From an uncultured Algibacter sp. (GTDB lineage: Bacteria > Bacteroidota > Bacteroidia > Flavobacteriales > Flavobacteriaceae): 64,000 nucleotides of DNA. Each line of letters starts with the position of its first letter. The first letter of the stretch is position 1. Shown here piece by piece: positions 26,516 to 35,363 of the stretch. A model generated the notes under the pieces. It did no database searches and was not told where the DNA came from. It saw only the letters and a program-made list of their open reading frames with translations. The translations under genes were made by a program, and so were the position numbers. The stretch is from positions 186,001 to 250,000 of the forward strand of contig NZ_CANLGU010000004.1 in the NCBI RefSeq assembly GCF_947490405.1. The letters run 5' to 3'.

Positions 26516-26809
26516 ATGTCTGAAAAGCTTAAAATAAAGCTATCTATAGCTAATCGAGTATATCCTTTAACAATTGAGTCAAGTCAAGAAGAAGGATTGC
26601 GTAAAGCGGCTAAAAATATTGAGGCAATGATAAAGCAATTTGAGCAAAGTTATTCTGTTAGAGATAAGCAAGATGTTTTGGCTATGTGTGCCTTACAATT
26701 TGCTTCTCAAGTAGAGCAGAAGTCTATTGATAAAGCAAATGTAAACGAACATGTAGAGGAAAAGCTTAACGCTTTGAATGAGTTGTTACATGAGCATTTA
26801 GTTTCTTAA
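26516..26809 (+). CDS. zapA: cell division protein ZapA
   Basis: The 97-residue protein has the ZapA layout: a short N-terminal beta part (KLKIKLSIANRVYPLTIESSQEEGLRKAAKNIEAMI) and a long C-terminal coiled coil (LAMCALQFASQVEQKSIDKANVNEHVEEKLNALNELL). ZapA binds FtsZ and bundles protofilaments at the Z-ring. The order coiled-coil protein, zapA, 6S RNA, rny is typical of the family. Assignment is good. Confidence 0.88.
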   Translation: MSEKLKIKLSIANRVYPLTIESSQEEGLRKAAKNIEAMIKQFEQSYSVRDKQDVLAMCALQFASQVEQKSIDKANVNEHVEEKLNALNELLHEHLVS

Positions 26810-26830
26810 CGTTCTTTAAAATACATAAAA

Positions 26831-27024
26831 GTTACTGCCTACATTGGTTATTTTTTTTGATAAACTCAACGTTAATTCTTTAAAAAGGGTGAGTTTAAGT
26901 TGTAAAAGCATGCTGCTAGTGCTATTCATTTAGTATCTTGAGCAGACCCTTGATCAGCTTGTTAGCCCTAAACTTGTTTTTAAGGAGTTTATACAAAACT
27001 TTATACTGGTGTAGGCTTTTTTTA
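26831..27024 (+). ncRNA. ssrS: candidate 6S RNA
   Basis: The zapA-rny gap (26810-27093) holds a rod-shaped RNA candidate. The terminal stem pairs gcctacattggt (26837-26848) with actggtgtaggc (27005-27016), with G-U pairs. A second closing helix pairs ataaactc (26860-26867) with gagtttat (26985-26992). The 3' strand of the first stem is followed by a T-run. A long stem with a central open region and this position after zapA match 6S RNA, which binds RNA polymerase holoenzyme. I cannot run a covariance model, so the ends are approximate. Confidence 0.7.
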
Positions 27025-27093
27025 TATATATCAATTTGAATATGATAGTTAATATTTTAATTGAATTTAATACACAAATCAACTAAACAAACG

Positions 27094-28668
27094 ATGGATA
27101 ACTCAATTATATTTGCAGTAGGCGGTGTTGTATTAGGAGCTGTAATAGGCTTTATAATAGCAAAAACACTCGAAAAAAGTAATGCTTCAAAACTTGTTAA
27201 AGAAGCGAAAAAAGATGCGACTTTAATTCTTAAAGAAGCTAAAAGTGAAGGGGAATCACTTAAAAAAGATAAAATACTTCAGGCTAAGGAAAAGTTTATT
27301 GAACTTAAAGCGGAGCACGAAAAAGTTATCTTGGGTCGTGATAAAAAGATGGCAGAGGCTGAAAAACGCACTCGTGATAAGGAGTCTCAGATTTCTAATG
27401 AATTATCAAAGAGTAAAAAGTTAAACGAGAGTCTTACAAGTAAAATTAAAAATTACGACCATAGATTGGATGTTCTTGAGAAAAAACAAGAAGAAGTCGA
27501 CAAACTACATAAAAGTCAAGTACAACAATTAGAGGTGATTTCTAGTCTTTCTGCTGAAGAAGCTAAAGAGCAATTGGTGGAGTCTTTAAAAGGAGAGGCT
27601 AAAAACGATGCTATGGCTTATGTACAAAGTTCTCTTGAAGAGGCTAAACTTACGGCTGAACAAGATGCTAAGAAAATTATCATAAACACAATACAGCGTA
27701 TTGGTACAGAAGAAGCAGTTGATAACTGTGTGTCTGTTTTTAATATAGAATCTGATGACGTTAAAGGGCGTATTATTGGTCGTGAAGGACGTAATATTAG
27801 AGCTATTGAAGCTGCAACGGGTGTAGAGATTATTGTAGATGATACGCCTGAAGCGATTATTTTATCTTGTTTTGATTCTGTTCGTAGAGAAGTAGCACGT
27901 TTGTCTCTGCACAAGCTTGTTACAGATGGTAGGATCCATCCAGCGCGAATTGAAGAGATTGTTAGAAAAACCCAGAAACAAATAGAACAAGAAATAATAG
28001 AAGTAGGTAAGCGTACCGTTATAGATTTAGGAATTCATAATTTGAATCCAGAACTCATAAAAATGGTAGGTAGAATGAAATATAGATCGTCTTACGGTCA
28101 AAATCTATTACAACACTCACGTGAAGTGGCCAAACTTTGCGGTGTTATGGCAGCAGAGTTAGGGCTTAATCCTAAAATGGCAAAACGTGCGGGTCTTTTA
28201 CATGATATAGGTAAAGTGCCAGATGCAGAAGCCGATATGGAAACGCCTCACGCTATTTTAGGTATGCAATGGGCAGAAAAATTTGGAGAGAAACCAGAGG
28301 TTTGTAATGCTATTGGAGCTCACCATGATGAAGTAGAAATGAAATCGTTATTAGCGCCAATCATTCAAGTATGTGATGCTATTTCTGGAGCACGTCCAGG
28401 AGCAAGACGTCAAGTTTTAGACAGTTATATTCAACGTTTAAAAGACTTAGAAGATATCGCTTTTGGGTTTAATGGTGTTAAAAAGGCCTATGCGATTCAA
28501 GCAGGTAGAGAATTGCGAGTTATTGTAGAGAGCGAGAAAGTGAATGATGAAAAAGCTGCAGAGTTATCGTTTAATATATCTCAAAAAGTACAAACAGATA
28601 TGACCTATCCAGGGCAAGTAAAAGTTACTGTAATTAGGGAAACAAGAGCTGTAAATATAGCTAAGTAA
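27094..28668 (+). CDS. rny: ribonuclease Y
   Basis: The 524-residue protein has an N-terminal membrane helix ([20 protein letters not shown]), a coiled coil (about 35-200), a KH domain ([32 protein letters not shown]) and an HD domain ([23 protein letters not shown]). It is the membrane-anchored endoribonuclease that initiates mRNA decay. The ORF track starts at 27061; the ATG at 27094 ([11 protein letters not shown]) is chosen because it puts the membrane helix at the N-terminus. A terminator follows. Confidence 0.93.
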   Translation: MDNSIIFAVGGVVLGAVIGFIIAKTLEKSNASKLVKEAKKDATLILKEAKSEGESLKKDKILQAKEKFIELKAEHEKVILGRDKKMAEAEKRTRDKESQISNELSKSKKLNESLTSKIKNYDHRLDVLEKKQEEVDKLHKSQVQQLEVISSLSAEEAKEQLVESLKGEAKNDAMAYVQSSLEEAKLTAEQDAKKIIINTIQRIGTEEAVDNCVSVFNIESDDVKGRIIGREGRNIRAIEAATGVEIIVDDTPEAIILSCFDSVRREVARLSLHKLVTDGRIHPARIEEIVRKTQKQIEQEIIEVGKRTVIDLGIHNLNPELIKMVGRMKYRSSYGQNLLQHSREVAKLCGVMAAELGLNPKMAKRAGLLHDIGKVPDAEADMETPHAILGMQWAEKFGEKPEVCNAIGAHHDEVEMKSLLAPIIQVCDAISGARPGARRQVLDSYIQRLKDLEDIAFGFNGVKKAYAIQAGRELRVIVESEKVNDEKAAELSFNISQKVQTDMTYPGQVKVTVIRETRAVNIAK

Positions 28669-28708
28669 CAACAAATTCCTTTGAAAAAAGGATCTCATTA
28701 ATAAATAT

Positions 28709-28740
28709 AAATCCAGTTAGTTTTCTAGCTGGATTTTTTA
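28709..28740 (+). terminator. Rho-independent terminator of rny
   Basis: Stem aatccagttag / ctagctggatt with a short loop, then a T-run; it ends the rny transcript. Confidence 0.8.
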
Positions 28741-28743
28741 ATT

Positions 28744-28820
28744 CCACTAACCACTAACCACTAACCACTAACCACTAACCACTAACCACTAACCACTAAC
28801 CACTAACCACTAACGACTAA
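28744..28820. repeat. Heptamer tandem repeat (CCACTAA)
   Basis: Ten perfect direct copies of ccactaa occupy 28744-28813, followed by one imperfect copy (cgactaa). The array ends three bases before the xerD stop codon and begins just after the rny terminator. It is non-coding. Copy number may vary between strains. Confidence 0.95.
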
Positions 28821-28823
28821 CTA

Positions 28824-29720
28824 TTATTTCCTTGGGTGATACTGCTCCATTACTTTAGTTAAATGACTCTTGTCCAGATGTACATATATTTCAGTTGTTG
28901 TAATACTCTCATGTCCGAGCATGAGTTGAATTGAGCGCAAATCAGCATTGTTTTCTAGTAGGTGTGTAGCGAATGAATGTCTAAAGGTGTGTGGGGATAT
29001 ATTTTTTTTTAATCCTATTTTTTCAGCGAGTTGTTTAACAATTGTAAAAATCATAGCGCGAGTTAGTTGCTTGCCGCGTCTATTTAAAAATAGGGTGTCT
29101 TCGTGTCCAGCTTGTATATTTAAATGCACTCTTATTTCATTTCTGTAAATGCTAATGTATTTCTGAGTAACATCAATAATAGGAACAAAACGTTGTTTGT
29201 TACCTTTTCCAGTAACCTTTATATAACCTTCATCAAAGAATAAATCTGATATTTTAAGGTTTATCAATTCACTCACTCGGAGTCCACAACCATATAGTGT
29301 TTCTAGCATTGCTCTATTACGCTCGCCTTCTGGCTTACTTAAATCTATAGCTTTAATTAAGGTATCTATTTCTTCTTCGGAAAGCGTGTCTGGAAGCTTT
29401 CTCCCTATTTTAGGTGATTCTATGAGTTCTAGGGGATTGTCCTTTCTATAGTCTTCAAATATGAGGTAATTAAAGAAGCTTCTTAAACCAGATATTAGTC
29501 TAGATTGAGACCTAGCGTTAACAATTTTAGCTGTTTCATAAATGAATTGTTGTATGGTTTCTGATGCTATATGAATTGGCGATTTACTAATATCATTTTG
29601 TTCAAGAAATACAATAAGCTTTTTTACATCAAGCGCATAATTATCAATAGAGTTATCTGATAAACCACGCTCAATTTTTAGGTATAATTTATAATCTTTT
29701 AATGCATTTTGCCATTTCAT
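28824..29720 (-). CDS. xerD: site-specific tyrosine recombinase XerD
   Basis: The 298-residue protein has an N-terminal SAM-like core-binding domain (about 1-90) and a C-terminal catalytic domain with all expected residues: R148 (LYGCGLRVSELI), K172 (GKGNKQRFV), H244 and R247 (HTFRHSFATHLL), H270 (LGHESITTTEIY) and nucleophile Y279. XerC/XerD-type enzymes resolve chromosome dimers at dif. The single-copy look and neighbouring aroQ and rny indicate the housekeeping enzyme rather than an element-borne integrase. No dif site was recognised in the window. Confidence 0.92.
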   Translation of the reverse strand: MKWQNALKDYKLYLKIERGLSDNSIDNYALDVKKLIVFLEQNDISKSPIHIASETIQQFIYETAKIVNARSQSRLISGLRSFFNYLIFEDYRKDNPLELIESPKIGRKLPDTLSEEEIDTLIKAIDLSKPEGERNRAMLETLYGCGLRVSELINLKISDLFFDEGYIKVTGKGNKQRFVPIIDVTQKYISIYRNEIRVHLNIQAGHEDTLFLNRRGKQLTRAMIFTIVKQLAEKIGLKKNISPHTFRHSFATHLLENNADLRSIQLMLGHESITTTEIYVHLDKSHLTKVMEQYHPRK

Positions 29721-29942
29721 GACTGTAAAAATAACTAAATATTCATTGAAAAGTTAAATTAAAACCTACGTATTTATTCGTATATTTTATAAAAACTGTT
29801 GATAACATAAATCATAATAACCTTACATTCAGTGATTTGAAAAATAATGTTAATAAAATTGTTAATAACCCAGTCGGTTTTGTAGGATTTTCCAAAAATT
29901 TGACCTTAATTTGTCAATATCAAACTAAAAACATTTTAAATT

Positions 29943-30440
29943 ATGAAAAAATTATTTTTATTAGCTGTTATTGCAGTATTCGGAATTACAGGTTTAAATG
30001 CTCAAGGGCAGTTCAATGGAGGTGTTAATGTTGGACTTATCACTGGAGATTTTAGTGATTTCTACTCATTTAACATTACAGTAGATGCTTCTTATTTATG
30101 GGAAGTATCTGATCAAATTGAAGCAGGTGTTGCTACAGGCTTTTCTCAGTCTTTTGGTAAGGATACTGATTTTGGTGATGCTGAAGATGCACAATTTTTA
30201 CCCTTAGCTGCAGCAGGTCGTTTCAATGTTTCTGATGAATTTACTTTAGGAGTAGATTTAGGTTATGCTGTTGGAATCAATGATGGTAATGATGGTGGTT
30301 TTTATTATGCACCAAGAGTTCAGTATGCGGTTAGTGAGTCTCTAGATGTAGTTCTTGCTTACAGAGGAGTAAGTATTGATGCTGGGCCTGTAACAGTAGG
30401 TTTTAATACCATAACTGCTGGTGTAGAATTTGCACTATAG
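29943..30440 (+). CDS. outer-membrane beta-barrel protein
   Basis: This 165-residue protein has a signal peptide (MKKLFLLAVIAVFGITGLNAQ). Eight-strand-type amphipathic segments follow (FNGGVNVGLITGDF, FTLGVDLGYAVGI, YAPRVQYAVSESLDVVLAYRGV), ending FNTITAGVEFAL with a terminal Leu. The fold is like OmpW/OmpX-type small barrels. The function is unknown; it may be an abundant structural porin-like protein. A terminator follows at 30467-30495. The large upstream ORF at 29837 is a shadow. Confidence 0.8.
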   Translation: MKKLFLLAVIAVFGITGLNAQGQFNGGVNVGLITGDFSDFYSFNITVDASYLWEVSDQIEAGVATGFSQSFGKDTDFGDAEDAQFLPLAAAGRFNVSDEFTLGVDLGYAVGINDGNDGGFYYAPRVQYAVSESLDVVLAYRGVSIDAGPVTVGFNTITAGVEFAL

Positions 30441-30466
30441 CATAAGTATTTTTTAGAAAAACAAAA

Positions 30467-30495
30467 AGGGAGGCTTTATTAGTCTCTCTTTTTTT
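30467..30495 (+). terminator. Rho-independent terminator
   Basis: Stem agggaggct / agtctctct (with G-U pairs) followed by a T-run, after the outer-membrane barrel gene. Confidence 0.75.
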
Positions 30496-30611
30496 ATGTG
30501 AATTTATTAATAGTGTTATAGTCTTTTAAATATTTGTAAAAAAAATCACCTCATTATCCTAACCTTTGCTATTTTTGCTGCTCTCTAAATTCAATCAAAA
30601 AACAATTAATT

Positions 30612-31184
30612 ATGAAAAACATTTCAATTTTAGTTTTATTTTTTATGACCATTTCTATGCCTTTATTGATAAACGCGCAAGACACTAAGTTTGGAGCTAC
30701 TGCTGGTTATAACTCTTTAATTGCATCAGTAAAATTTGATGGGATATCAGCTTCAGATAATGTCTCGGGGTTTTATATTGGTTTGTTTGCGGATATTCAA
30801 ACTTCTGAGAAATTTCATGTTCAACCAGAGATTCAGTATGTTAACTCAAGACAAGATGGAGAGTCAGGTAACTCTTTAGTTGTCCCTATTATGGTGAAAT
30901 ATATGGCTTCAGAACAGTTTAGTTTATTATTTGGACCTCAATTAGATTTTATTTTAGAAGAATCTGATGGGGTTAAAAAAATGGGTGTTGGTTTATCTGC
31001 TGGATTGAGTTACGATATTACTGAAAAAGTTTTTGCATCCGTAAGATATTCATTAGGATTGAATAATAGACTAGAAGATGATGCAGTGATTTTTACTGAT
31101 GGTGGCGAAGATCCTGGGATTAACGCTAGTGATATTAAAACAAAGTTTAACTTTTTACAAATAGGGTTAGGTTTTAGATTTTAA
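30612..31184 (+). CDS. outer-membrane beta-barrel protein (PorT-like family)
   Basis: This 190-residue protein has a signal peptide (MKNISILVLFFMTISMPLLINAQ) and the outer_memb_protein_beta-brl pattern: FGATAGYNSLIA, FYIGLFADIQTSEKFHVQPEIQYV, LLFGPQLDFIL, VGLSAGLSYDITEKVFASVRYSLGLNNRL, ending LQIGLGFRF. It belongs to the same broad class as PorT-like barrels, but a T9SS role cannot be inferred. It is followed by a strong terminator. Confidence 0.82.
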   Translation: MKNISILVLFFMTISMPLLINAQDTKFGATAGYNSLIASVKFDGISASDNVSGFYIGLFADIQTSEKFHVQPEIQYVNSRQDGESGNSLVVPIMVKYMASEQFSLLFGPQLDFILEESDGVKKMGVGLSAGLSYDITEKVFASVRYSLGLNNRLEDDAVIFTDGGEDPGINASDIKTKFNFLQIGLGFRF

Positions 31185-31202
31185 ACAATAAGCATATATT
31201 AC

Positions 31203-31237
31203 AAAGCCGAAGTATAATATACTTCGGCTTTTTTTAT
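31203..31237 (+). terminator. Rho-independent terminator
   Basis: Long stem aaagccgaagtat / atacttcggcttt plus T-run, after the barrel gene and just before aroQ. Confidence 0.88.
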
Positions 31238-31262
31238 ACAACAACTTTTGTATTTTTATAGC

Positions 31263-31679
31263 ATGAAAAAACTAATCATAATAAACGGACCAAATCTAAA
31301 CTTGTTAGGTAAGCGAGAGCCTAATATATATGGGAGCTTAACTTTTACTGAGTTTCTGGAAGAGGTAAAAGGAAAATACCCTAAAGTTGCAATCGATTAT
31401 TTTCAATCTAATATTGAAGGTGAGTTAATCGATAAACTACAAGAGGTAGGTTTTAGTTATGATGGTATTGTATTAAATGCTGCCGCTTACACACATACTT
31501 CTGTAGGTATTGGCGATGCTATTAAAGCTATTGAAACCCCAGTTATTGAGGTGCATATTTCAAATACATTTGGTAGGGAAGAGTTTAGACATCAGTCTTT
31601 TATATCTCCAAACGCTAAAGGTGTCATTCTAGGTTTTGGACTTCAAAGTTATGAACTTGCTATTCAAAGTTTTTTATAG
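31263..31679 (+). CDS. aroQ: type II 3-dehydroquinate dehydratase
   Basis: About 138 residues from the ATG at 31263 (the ORF track starts at 31248). The type II enzyme converts 3-dehydroquinate to 3-dehydroshikimate in the shikimate pathway. Motifs: NGPNLNLLGKREPNIYG with the catalytic Arg and Tyr, IVLNAAAYTHTSVGI, VIEVHISNTFGREEFRH and ISPNAKGVILGFG. Residues and length fit the dodecameric type II family. A terminator lies downstream. Confidence 0.92.
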   Translation: MKKLIIINGPNLNLLGKREPNIYGSLTFTEFLEEVKGKYPKVAIDYFQSNIEGELIDKLQEVGFSYDGIVLNAAAYTHTSVGIGDAIKAIETPVIEVHISNTFGREEFRHQSFISPNAKGVILGFGLQSYELAIQSFL

Positions 31680-31740
31680 AATAAGCTATATATAGTATCA
31701 AAAAGAAAGTAATATAAGTACTAACTAGAAATAATTTATA

Positions 31741-31778
31741 AAAAAATGCGATTCATAATTGAATCGCATTTTTTTTAT
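31741..31778. terminator. Bidirectional terminator
   Basis: Stem aatgcgattc / gaatcgcatt with A-run and T-run on either side, between convergent aroQ and lpdA. Confidence 0.82.
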
Positions 31779-31804
31779 ATTTCTTAACGTCTAACATCCA
31801 ACGT

Positions 31805-33181
31805 CTACAAATGTATCACCTCATCATAAGCATCAGCAACTGCTTCCATAACCGCTTCACTCATAGTTGGGTGTGGGTGTATTGCTTTTAATACTTCATG
31901 ACCAGTAGTTTCAAGTTTTCTACCTAAAACAGCTTCAGCAATCATATCAGTTACGCCAGCACCAATCATGTGGCAACCCAACCATTCACCGTATTTAGCA
32001 TCAAAAATAACTTTTACAAAACCTTCTTTATTTCCGCCAGCACTAGCCTTACCAGATGCAGAGAAAGGGAATTTTCCAACTTTTATATCTAATCCTTTAT
32101 CTTTTGCTTGTTTTTCTGTTAAACCAACAGATGCGATTTCAGGAGAACAATACGTACACCCTGGAATGTTTCCATAATCAATAGGCTCTACATCATGACC
32201 TGCTAATTTTTCTACACATAAAATACCTTCTGCGGAAGCGACATGCGCTAAAGCTTGACCAGGAGTAACATCTCCAATAGCATAATATCCTGGTAGATTA
32301 GTTTGGTAAAAATCATTTACAATTATTTTATCTCGATCTACAACAATACCAACATCTTCTAAACCAATATTTTCAATATTTGTTTTGATGCCAACTGCAC
32401 TTAAAATAACATCAGCTTCAAGAACTTCTTCGCCTTTTTTAGTTTTTACTGTAGCTTTTACGCCTTTTCCAGAGGTGTCAACAGAAGTCACTTCTGCTGA
32501 AGTCATAATATTAATCCCAGACTTCTTAAAAGAACGTTCTAATTGTTTAGAAACTTCTTCATCTTCAACGGGAACAATACCAGGTAAATATTCAACAATA
32601 GTAACTTCAGTACCCATAGAGTTGTAGAAATACGCAAACTCCACACCAATAGCACCAGAACCAACTACAATCATTTTCTTTGGTTGTTTCTTTAAAGTCA
32701 TGGCTTGTCTGTAGCCAATTACTTTTTCACCATCTTGTGGTAAGCTAGGTAATTCACGAGAACGTGCTCCTGTAGCAATAATAATATTGTCTGCGCTATA
32801 TTCAGTGCCATCAACGTCAACTTTTTTTCCAGGTTTAATCTTTCCATAACCTTCAATAACGTCAATTTTATTCTTTTTCATCAAAAATTGAACACCTTTA
32901 CTCATACCATCTGCAACACCACGGCTACGATTAACTACAGCATCAAAATCATGATCAGCATCTTTCACTTTTAAACCATAATCCTCTGCATGTTTCAGAT
33001 ATTCAAAAACTTGAGCAGATTTTAATAATGCTTTTGTTGGAATACAACCCCAATTCAAGCATACGCCACCAAGATTTTCTTTTTCAACAATAGCGGTTTT
33101 AAAACCTAATTGTGATGCTCTAATAGCCGTTACATAACCACCAGGACCACTTCCAAGAACAATAATATCGTATTTACTCAT
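31805..33181 (-). CDS. lpdA: dihydrolipoyl dehydrogenase
   Basis: The 458-residue flavoprotein is the E3 component shared by pyruvate and 2-oxoglutarate dehydrogenase complexes. It has the FAD motif VLGSGPGGYVTAI, the redox-active disulfide GGVCLNWGCIPTKALL (C41 and C46), the NAD motif MIVVGSGAIGVEFAYFYNSMG, and the C-terminal His-Glu HPHPTMSEAVMEA. All catalytic residues are present. It is monocistronic here, with no E1 or E2 genes beside it. Confidence 0.93.
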   Translation of the reverse strand: MSKYDIIVLGSGPGGYVTAIRASQLGFKTAIVEKENLGGVCLNWGCIPTKALLKSAQVFEYLKHAEDYGLKVKDADHDFDAVVNRSRGVADGMSKGVQFLMKKNKIDVIEGYGKIKPGKKVDVDGTEYSADNIIIATGARSRELPSLPQDGEKVIGYRQAMTLKKQPKKMIVVGSGAIGVEFAYFYNSMGTEVTIVEYLPGIVPVEDEEVSKQLERSFKKSGINIMTSAEVTSVDTSGKGVKATVKTKKGEEVLEADVILSAVGIKTNIENIGLEDVGIVVDRDKIIVNDFYQTNLPGYYAIGDVTPGQALAHVASAEGILCVEKLAGHDVEPIDYGNIPGCTYCSPEIASVGLTEKQAKDKGLDIKVGKFPFSASGKASAGGNKEGFVKVIFDAKYGEWLGCHMIGAGVTDMIAEAVLGRKLETTGHEVLKAIHPHPTMSEAVMEAVADAYDEVIHL

Positions 33182-33260
33182 TTGTTAAAGTTTAAGCTGC
33201 GAATTTACAAAATCGAATTTGAATAAAGAATTTAGATCTTATAATTTTACATCTTTATAG

Positions 33261-33268
33261 TACCTTTG
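33261..33268 (+). promoter_or_regulatory. Bacteroidota -7 box (TAccTTTG) of the NDH-2 gene
   Basis: An exact TAnnTTTG match lies 18 bases before the ATG at 33287. The ORF-track start (TTG at 33266) falls inside this box, which argues for 33287. No clear -33 TTTG is seen at the usual distance. Confidence 0.45.
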
Positions 33269-33286
33269 CAACGCAAGTATTTATTT

Positions 33287-34570
33287 ATGAACATACCTAG
33301 GACGAGTTTTCCCCGAATTGTAATAATTGGAGGTGGTTTTGCAGGCGTTGCTTTAGCAAAAAAATTATCAAAACAAGAAGTACAGGTTGTACTTTTGGAT
33401 AAGAATAACTACCATACTTTTCAACCCTTATTATATCAAGTGTCAACAGGTGGTTTAGAACCAGATTCTATTGCTTACCCAATCAGGAAAATTTTAAAAG
33501 ATTTCCCTAATTTTTATTTTAGGTTAGCAGATGTTGAGGAGATTGATGCAAACAAAAACAAGATAAAAACTAATATAGGTAATTTAAAGTTTGACTATTT
33601 GGTTGTGGCATCAGGCTCAACAACCAACTTTTTTGGAAACACAGAAGTAGAAAAATATAGTATGGCTATGAAAACCATACCACAATCTTTAAACCTTAGA
33701 AGTTTAATTCTTGAAAATTTTGAAGAGGCCTTATTAACTTCAGATTTAAACGAGCGTAATGCCTTAATGAATTTTGTGATTGTTGGAGGAGGTCCAACAG
33801 GAGTGGAGCTTGCAGGTGCATTGGCAGAAATTAAAAAAGGTATTCTTCCAAAGGACTATCCAGATTTAGATACGCGCTTAGCCCAAATTCATATTATTCA
33901 ATCCAGTGATTGTATTCTTAAGGGAATGAGTGAAAAAGCCTCTGCAAAGGCCGAAGACTTTCTAGAAAAATTAGGAGTTAACATCTGGAAAAATGTTAGG
34001 GTAACCAATTATGATGGTAAAACGGTAACTACTAATACTGATTTAACCTTTGAAACCGCCACCGTAGTATGGGCAGCTGGCGTAAAAGGAGCAACCATAA
34101 AGGGGTTAGATGCAGAAGATTTTGTAACTCGAGGCAATCGATTATTGGTTAACGAATTTAATCAAGTAAAAGGTTACGAGCATATTTTTGCAATAGGTGA
34201 TATTGCTTGTATGGCATCAGAAGCGTTTCCTTACGGCCACCCTATGATGGCGCAACCAGCCATACAACAGGGCGATCAATTAGGCGATAATATTCTGGAA
34301 CTTTTAGAAAGTAAACCTATGAAACCTTTTGCTTATAAAGATAAAGGAGCCATGGCAACCATAGGCAGAAATAAAGCTGTAGTAGACTTGGAAAAATGGA
34401 AGTTTCAAGGCATTTTTGCTTGGTACGTCTGGATGTTTGTGCATTTATTTTTCCTAATCGGTTTCAGAAACCGCATGGTGGTATTCGTTAACTGGGTGTA
34501 TAATTATATCCGTTTTGATAGAGAAGCACGCTTAATTATCCGTCCGTTTAAAAACAAATTAAAACATTAA
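33287..34570 (+). CDS. NAD(P)/FAD-dependent oxidoreductase, type II NADH dehydrogenase-like
   Basis: About 427 residues from ATG 33287 (MNIPRTSFPRIVIIGGGFAGVALAKKL). It shows an FAD motif (IVIIGGGFAG), a second nucleotide motif (FVIVGGGPTGVELAGALAE), FQPLLYQVSTGGLEPDSIAYPIR and a C-terminal FAIGDIACM segment. The amphipathic, hydrophobic tail (FQGIFAWYVWMFVHLFFLIGFRNRMVVFVNWVY) is typical of NDH-2 enzymes that attach to the inner membrane and pass electrons from NADH to quinone without proton pumping. Quinone and NADH roles are inferred from the family. Confidence 0.86.
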   Translation: MNIPRTSFPRIVIIGGGFAGVALAKKLSKQEVQVVLLDKNNYHTFQPLLYQVSTGGLEPDSIAYPIRKILKDFPNFYFRLADVEEIDANKNKIKTNIGNLKFDYLVVASGSTTNFFGNTEVEKYSMAMKTIPQSLNLRSLILENFEEALLTSDLNERNALMNFVIVGGGPTGVELAGALAEIKKGILPKDYPDLDTRLAQIHIIQSSDCILKGMSEKASAKAEDFLEKLGVNIWKNVRVTNYDGKTVTTNTDLTFETATVVWAAGVKGATIKGLDAEDFVTRGNRLLVNEFNQVKGYEHIFAIGDIACMASEAFPYGHPMMAQPAIQQGDQLGDNILELLESKPMKPFAYKDKGAMATIGRNKAVVDLEKWKFQGIFAWYVWMFVHLFFLIGFRNRMVVFVNWVYNYIRFDREARLIIRPFKNKLKH

Positions 34571-34688
34571 ATTATTTGGGCGAGTTGCCAAGAAAAATGG
34601 CAAACAGGCTTTCACTACTCAATCCCTCCTTCGTCGGGGATTTCAAACATGCCGTTCAATCCTTCTCGCGGGTATACTTGCTAGATTG
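34571..34688 (-). repeat. Dispersed structured element, copy D (diverged)
   Basis: Read on the minus strand, it opens near tctagcaagtatacccgcg, contains gggattgagtagtgaaagcc and ends actcgcccaaataattt, following the same order of blocks as copies A-C. Its hairpin (gtttgcca / tggcaac) has another sequence again, with pairing kept. It begins one base after the NDH-2 stop codon. The rest of 34571-34796 shows nothing recognisable. Confidence 0.6.
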
Positions 34689-34796
34689 TAAACTCAACCA
34701 TTTGTTCAGTTTCAATCAGTAAACATACAAAATATAAAGGATGCTAAAATTTAGTAAGTAACAACTGCAAACACCTACTGAATACTGCGACTTATT

Positions 34797-35348
34797 TTAT
34801 AAGTCATCCGTAAAATGGCGTTTACCTTTTTCTTTATTAAACTTATCTTTATTATAATTGATAGAATCCCCTTTCGGAATAGATAAAGACATCCATTTTT
34901 CTCCTTTTAAAAGCTTTCCTAAAAACACAATCTGTCCAATATGGTAGGCGTAATGAGCTAATTGTCTATTAATAGCTTCGGTAACTGTATGCCCACCATG
35001 TCGTATATAAATAATGCGTTCTAAATCTTCTGTTTTTAATGGTTTAATAGCTTTAAATAAACAGTGCCAGCCGTTTTCCCAGGCAGCAACAAGTTCCTCC
35101 TTAGAATTAAAACTGTCTATAAACTCATCATCTCTATTGCGCCATTCTTTTTCACCATCCTCAGTTAGAAAATTCGTCCATCTACTTAGCATGTTACCCA
35201 CCATGTGCTTTATTATAATAGAAACGCTGTTAGAATCTTCATTACTCTGCCACTGAATCTCATCTAAAGTAAGCTGTTTAAAAGTTTTATCACCTAGGCT
35301 TTTGTAATATTCAAATTGTTTAATCACACCATTTAAATAACTCTCCAT
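34797..35348 (-). CDS. DUF1572 (DinB-like) family protein
   Basis: This 183-residue protein has the four-helix DinB/YfiT-type layout: QFEYYKSLGDKTFKQL, SIIIKHMVGNMLSRWTNFLTEDGE and QLAHYAYHIGQIVFLGKLLKG. It carries the three conserved histidine positions (KHM, HxxG region, HYAYH) that bind a metal in this superfamily. The MESYLNGVIKQFEYYKSLG start matches DUF1572. Members of the superfamily include thiol transferases, but the reaction of DUF1572 is unknown. It is followed, on the minus strand, by copy D. Confidence 0.84.
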   Translation of the reverse strand: MESYLNGVIKQFEYYKSLGDKTFKQLTLDEIQWQSNEDSNSVSIIIKHMVGNMLSRWTNFLTEDGEKEWRNRDDEFIDSFNSKEELVAAWENGWHCLFKAIKPLKTEDLERIIYIRHGGHTVTEAINRQLAHYAYHIGQIVFLGKLLKGEKWMSLSIPKGDSINYNKDKFNKEKGKRHFTDDL

Positions 35349-35363
35349 AAAACAAATTTAGTA

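Noticed and set aside
28744-28820. CRISPR-like array
   Set aside because: Units are 7 bases with no spacers; it is a simple tandem repeat and no cas genes are near.
28824-29720. Integrase of a mobile element
   Set aside because: Motifs and neighbours match housekeeping XerD; no attachment sites, tRNA or cargo genes are adjacent.
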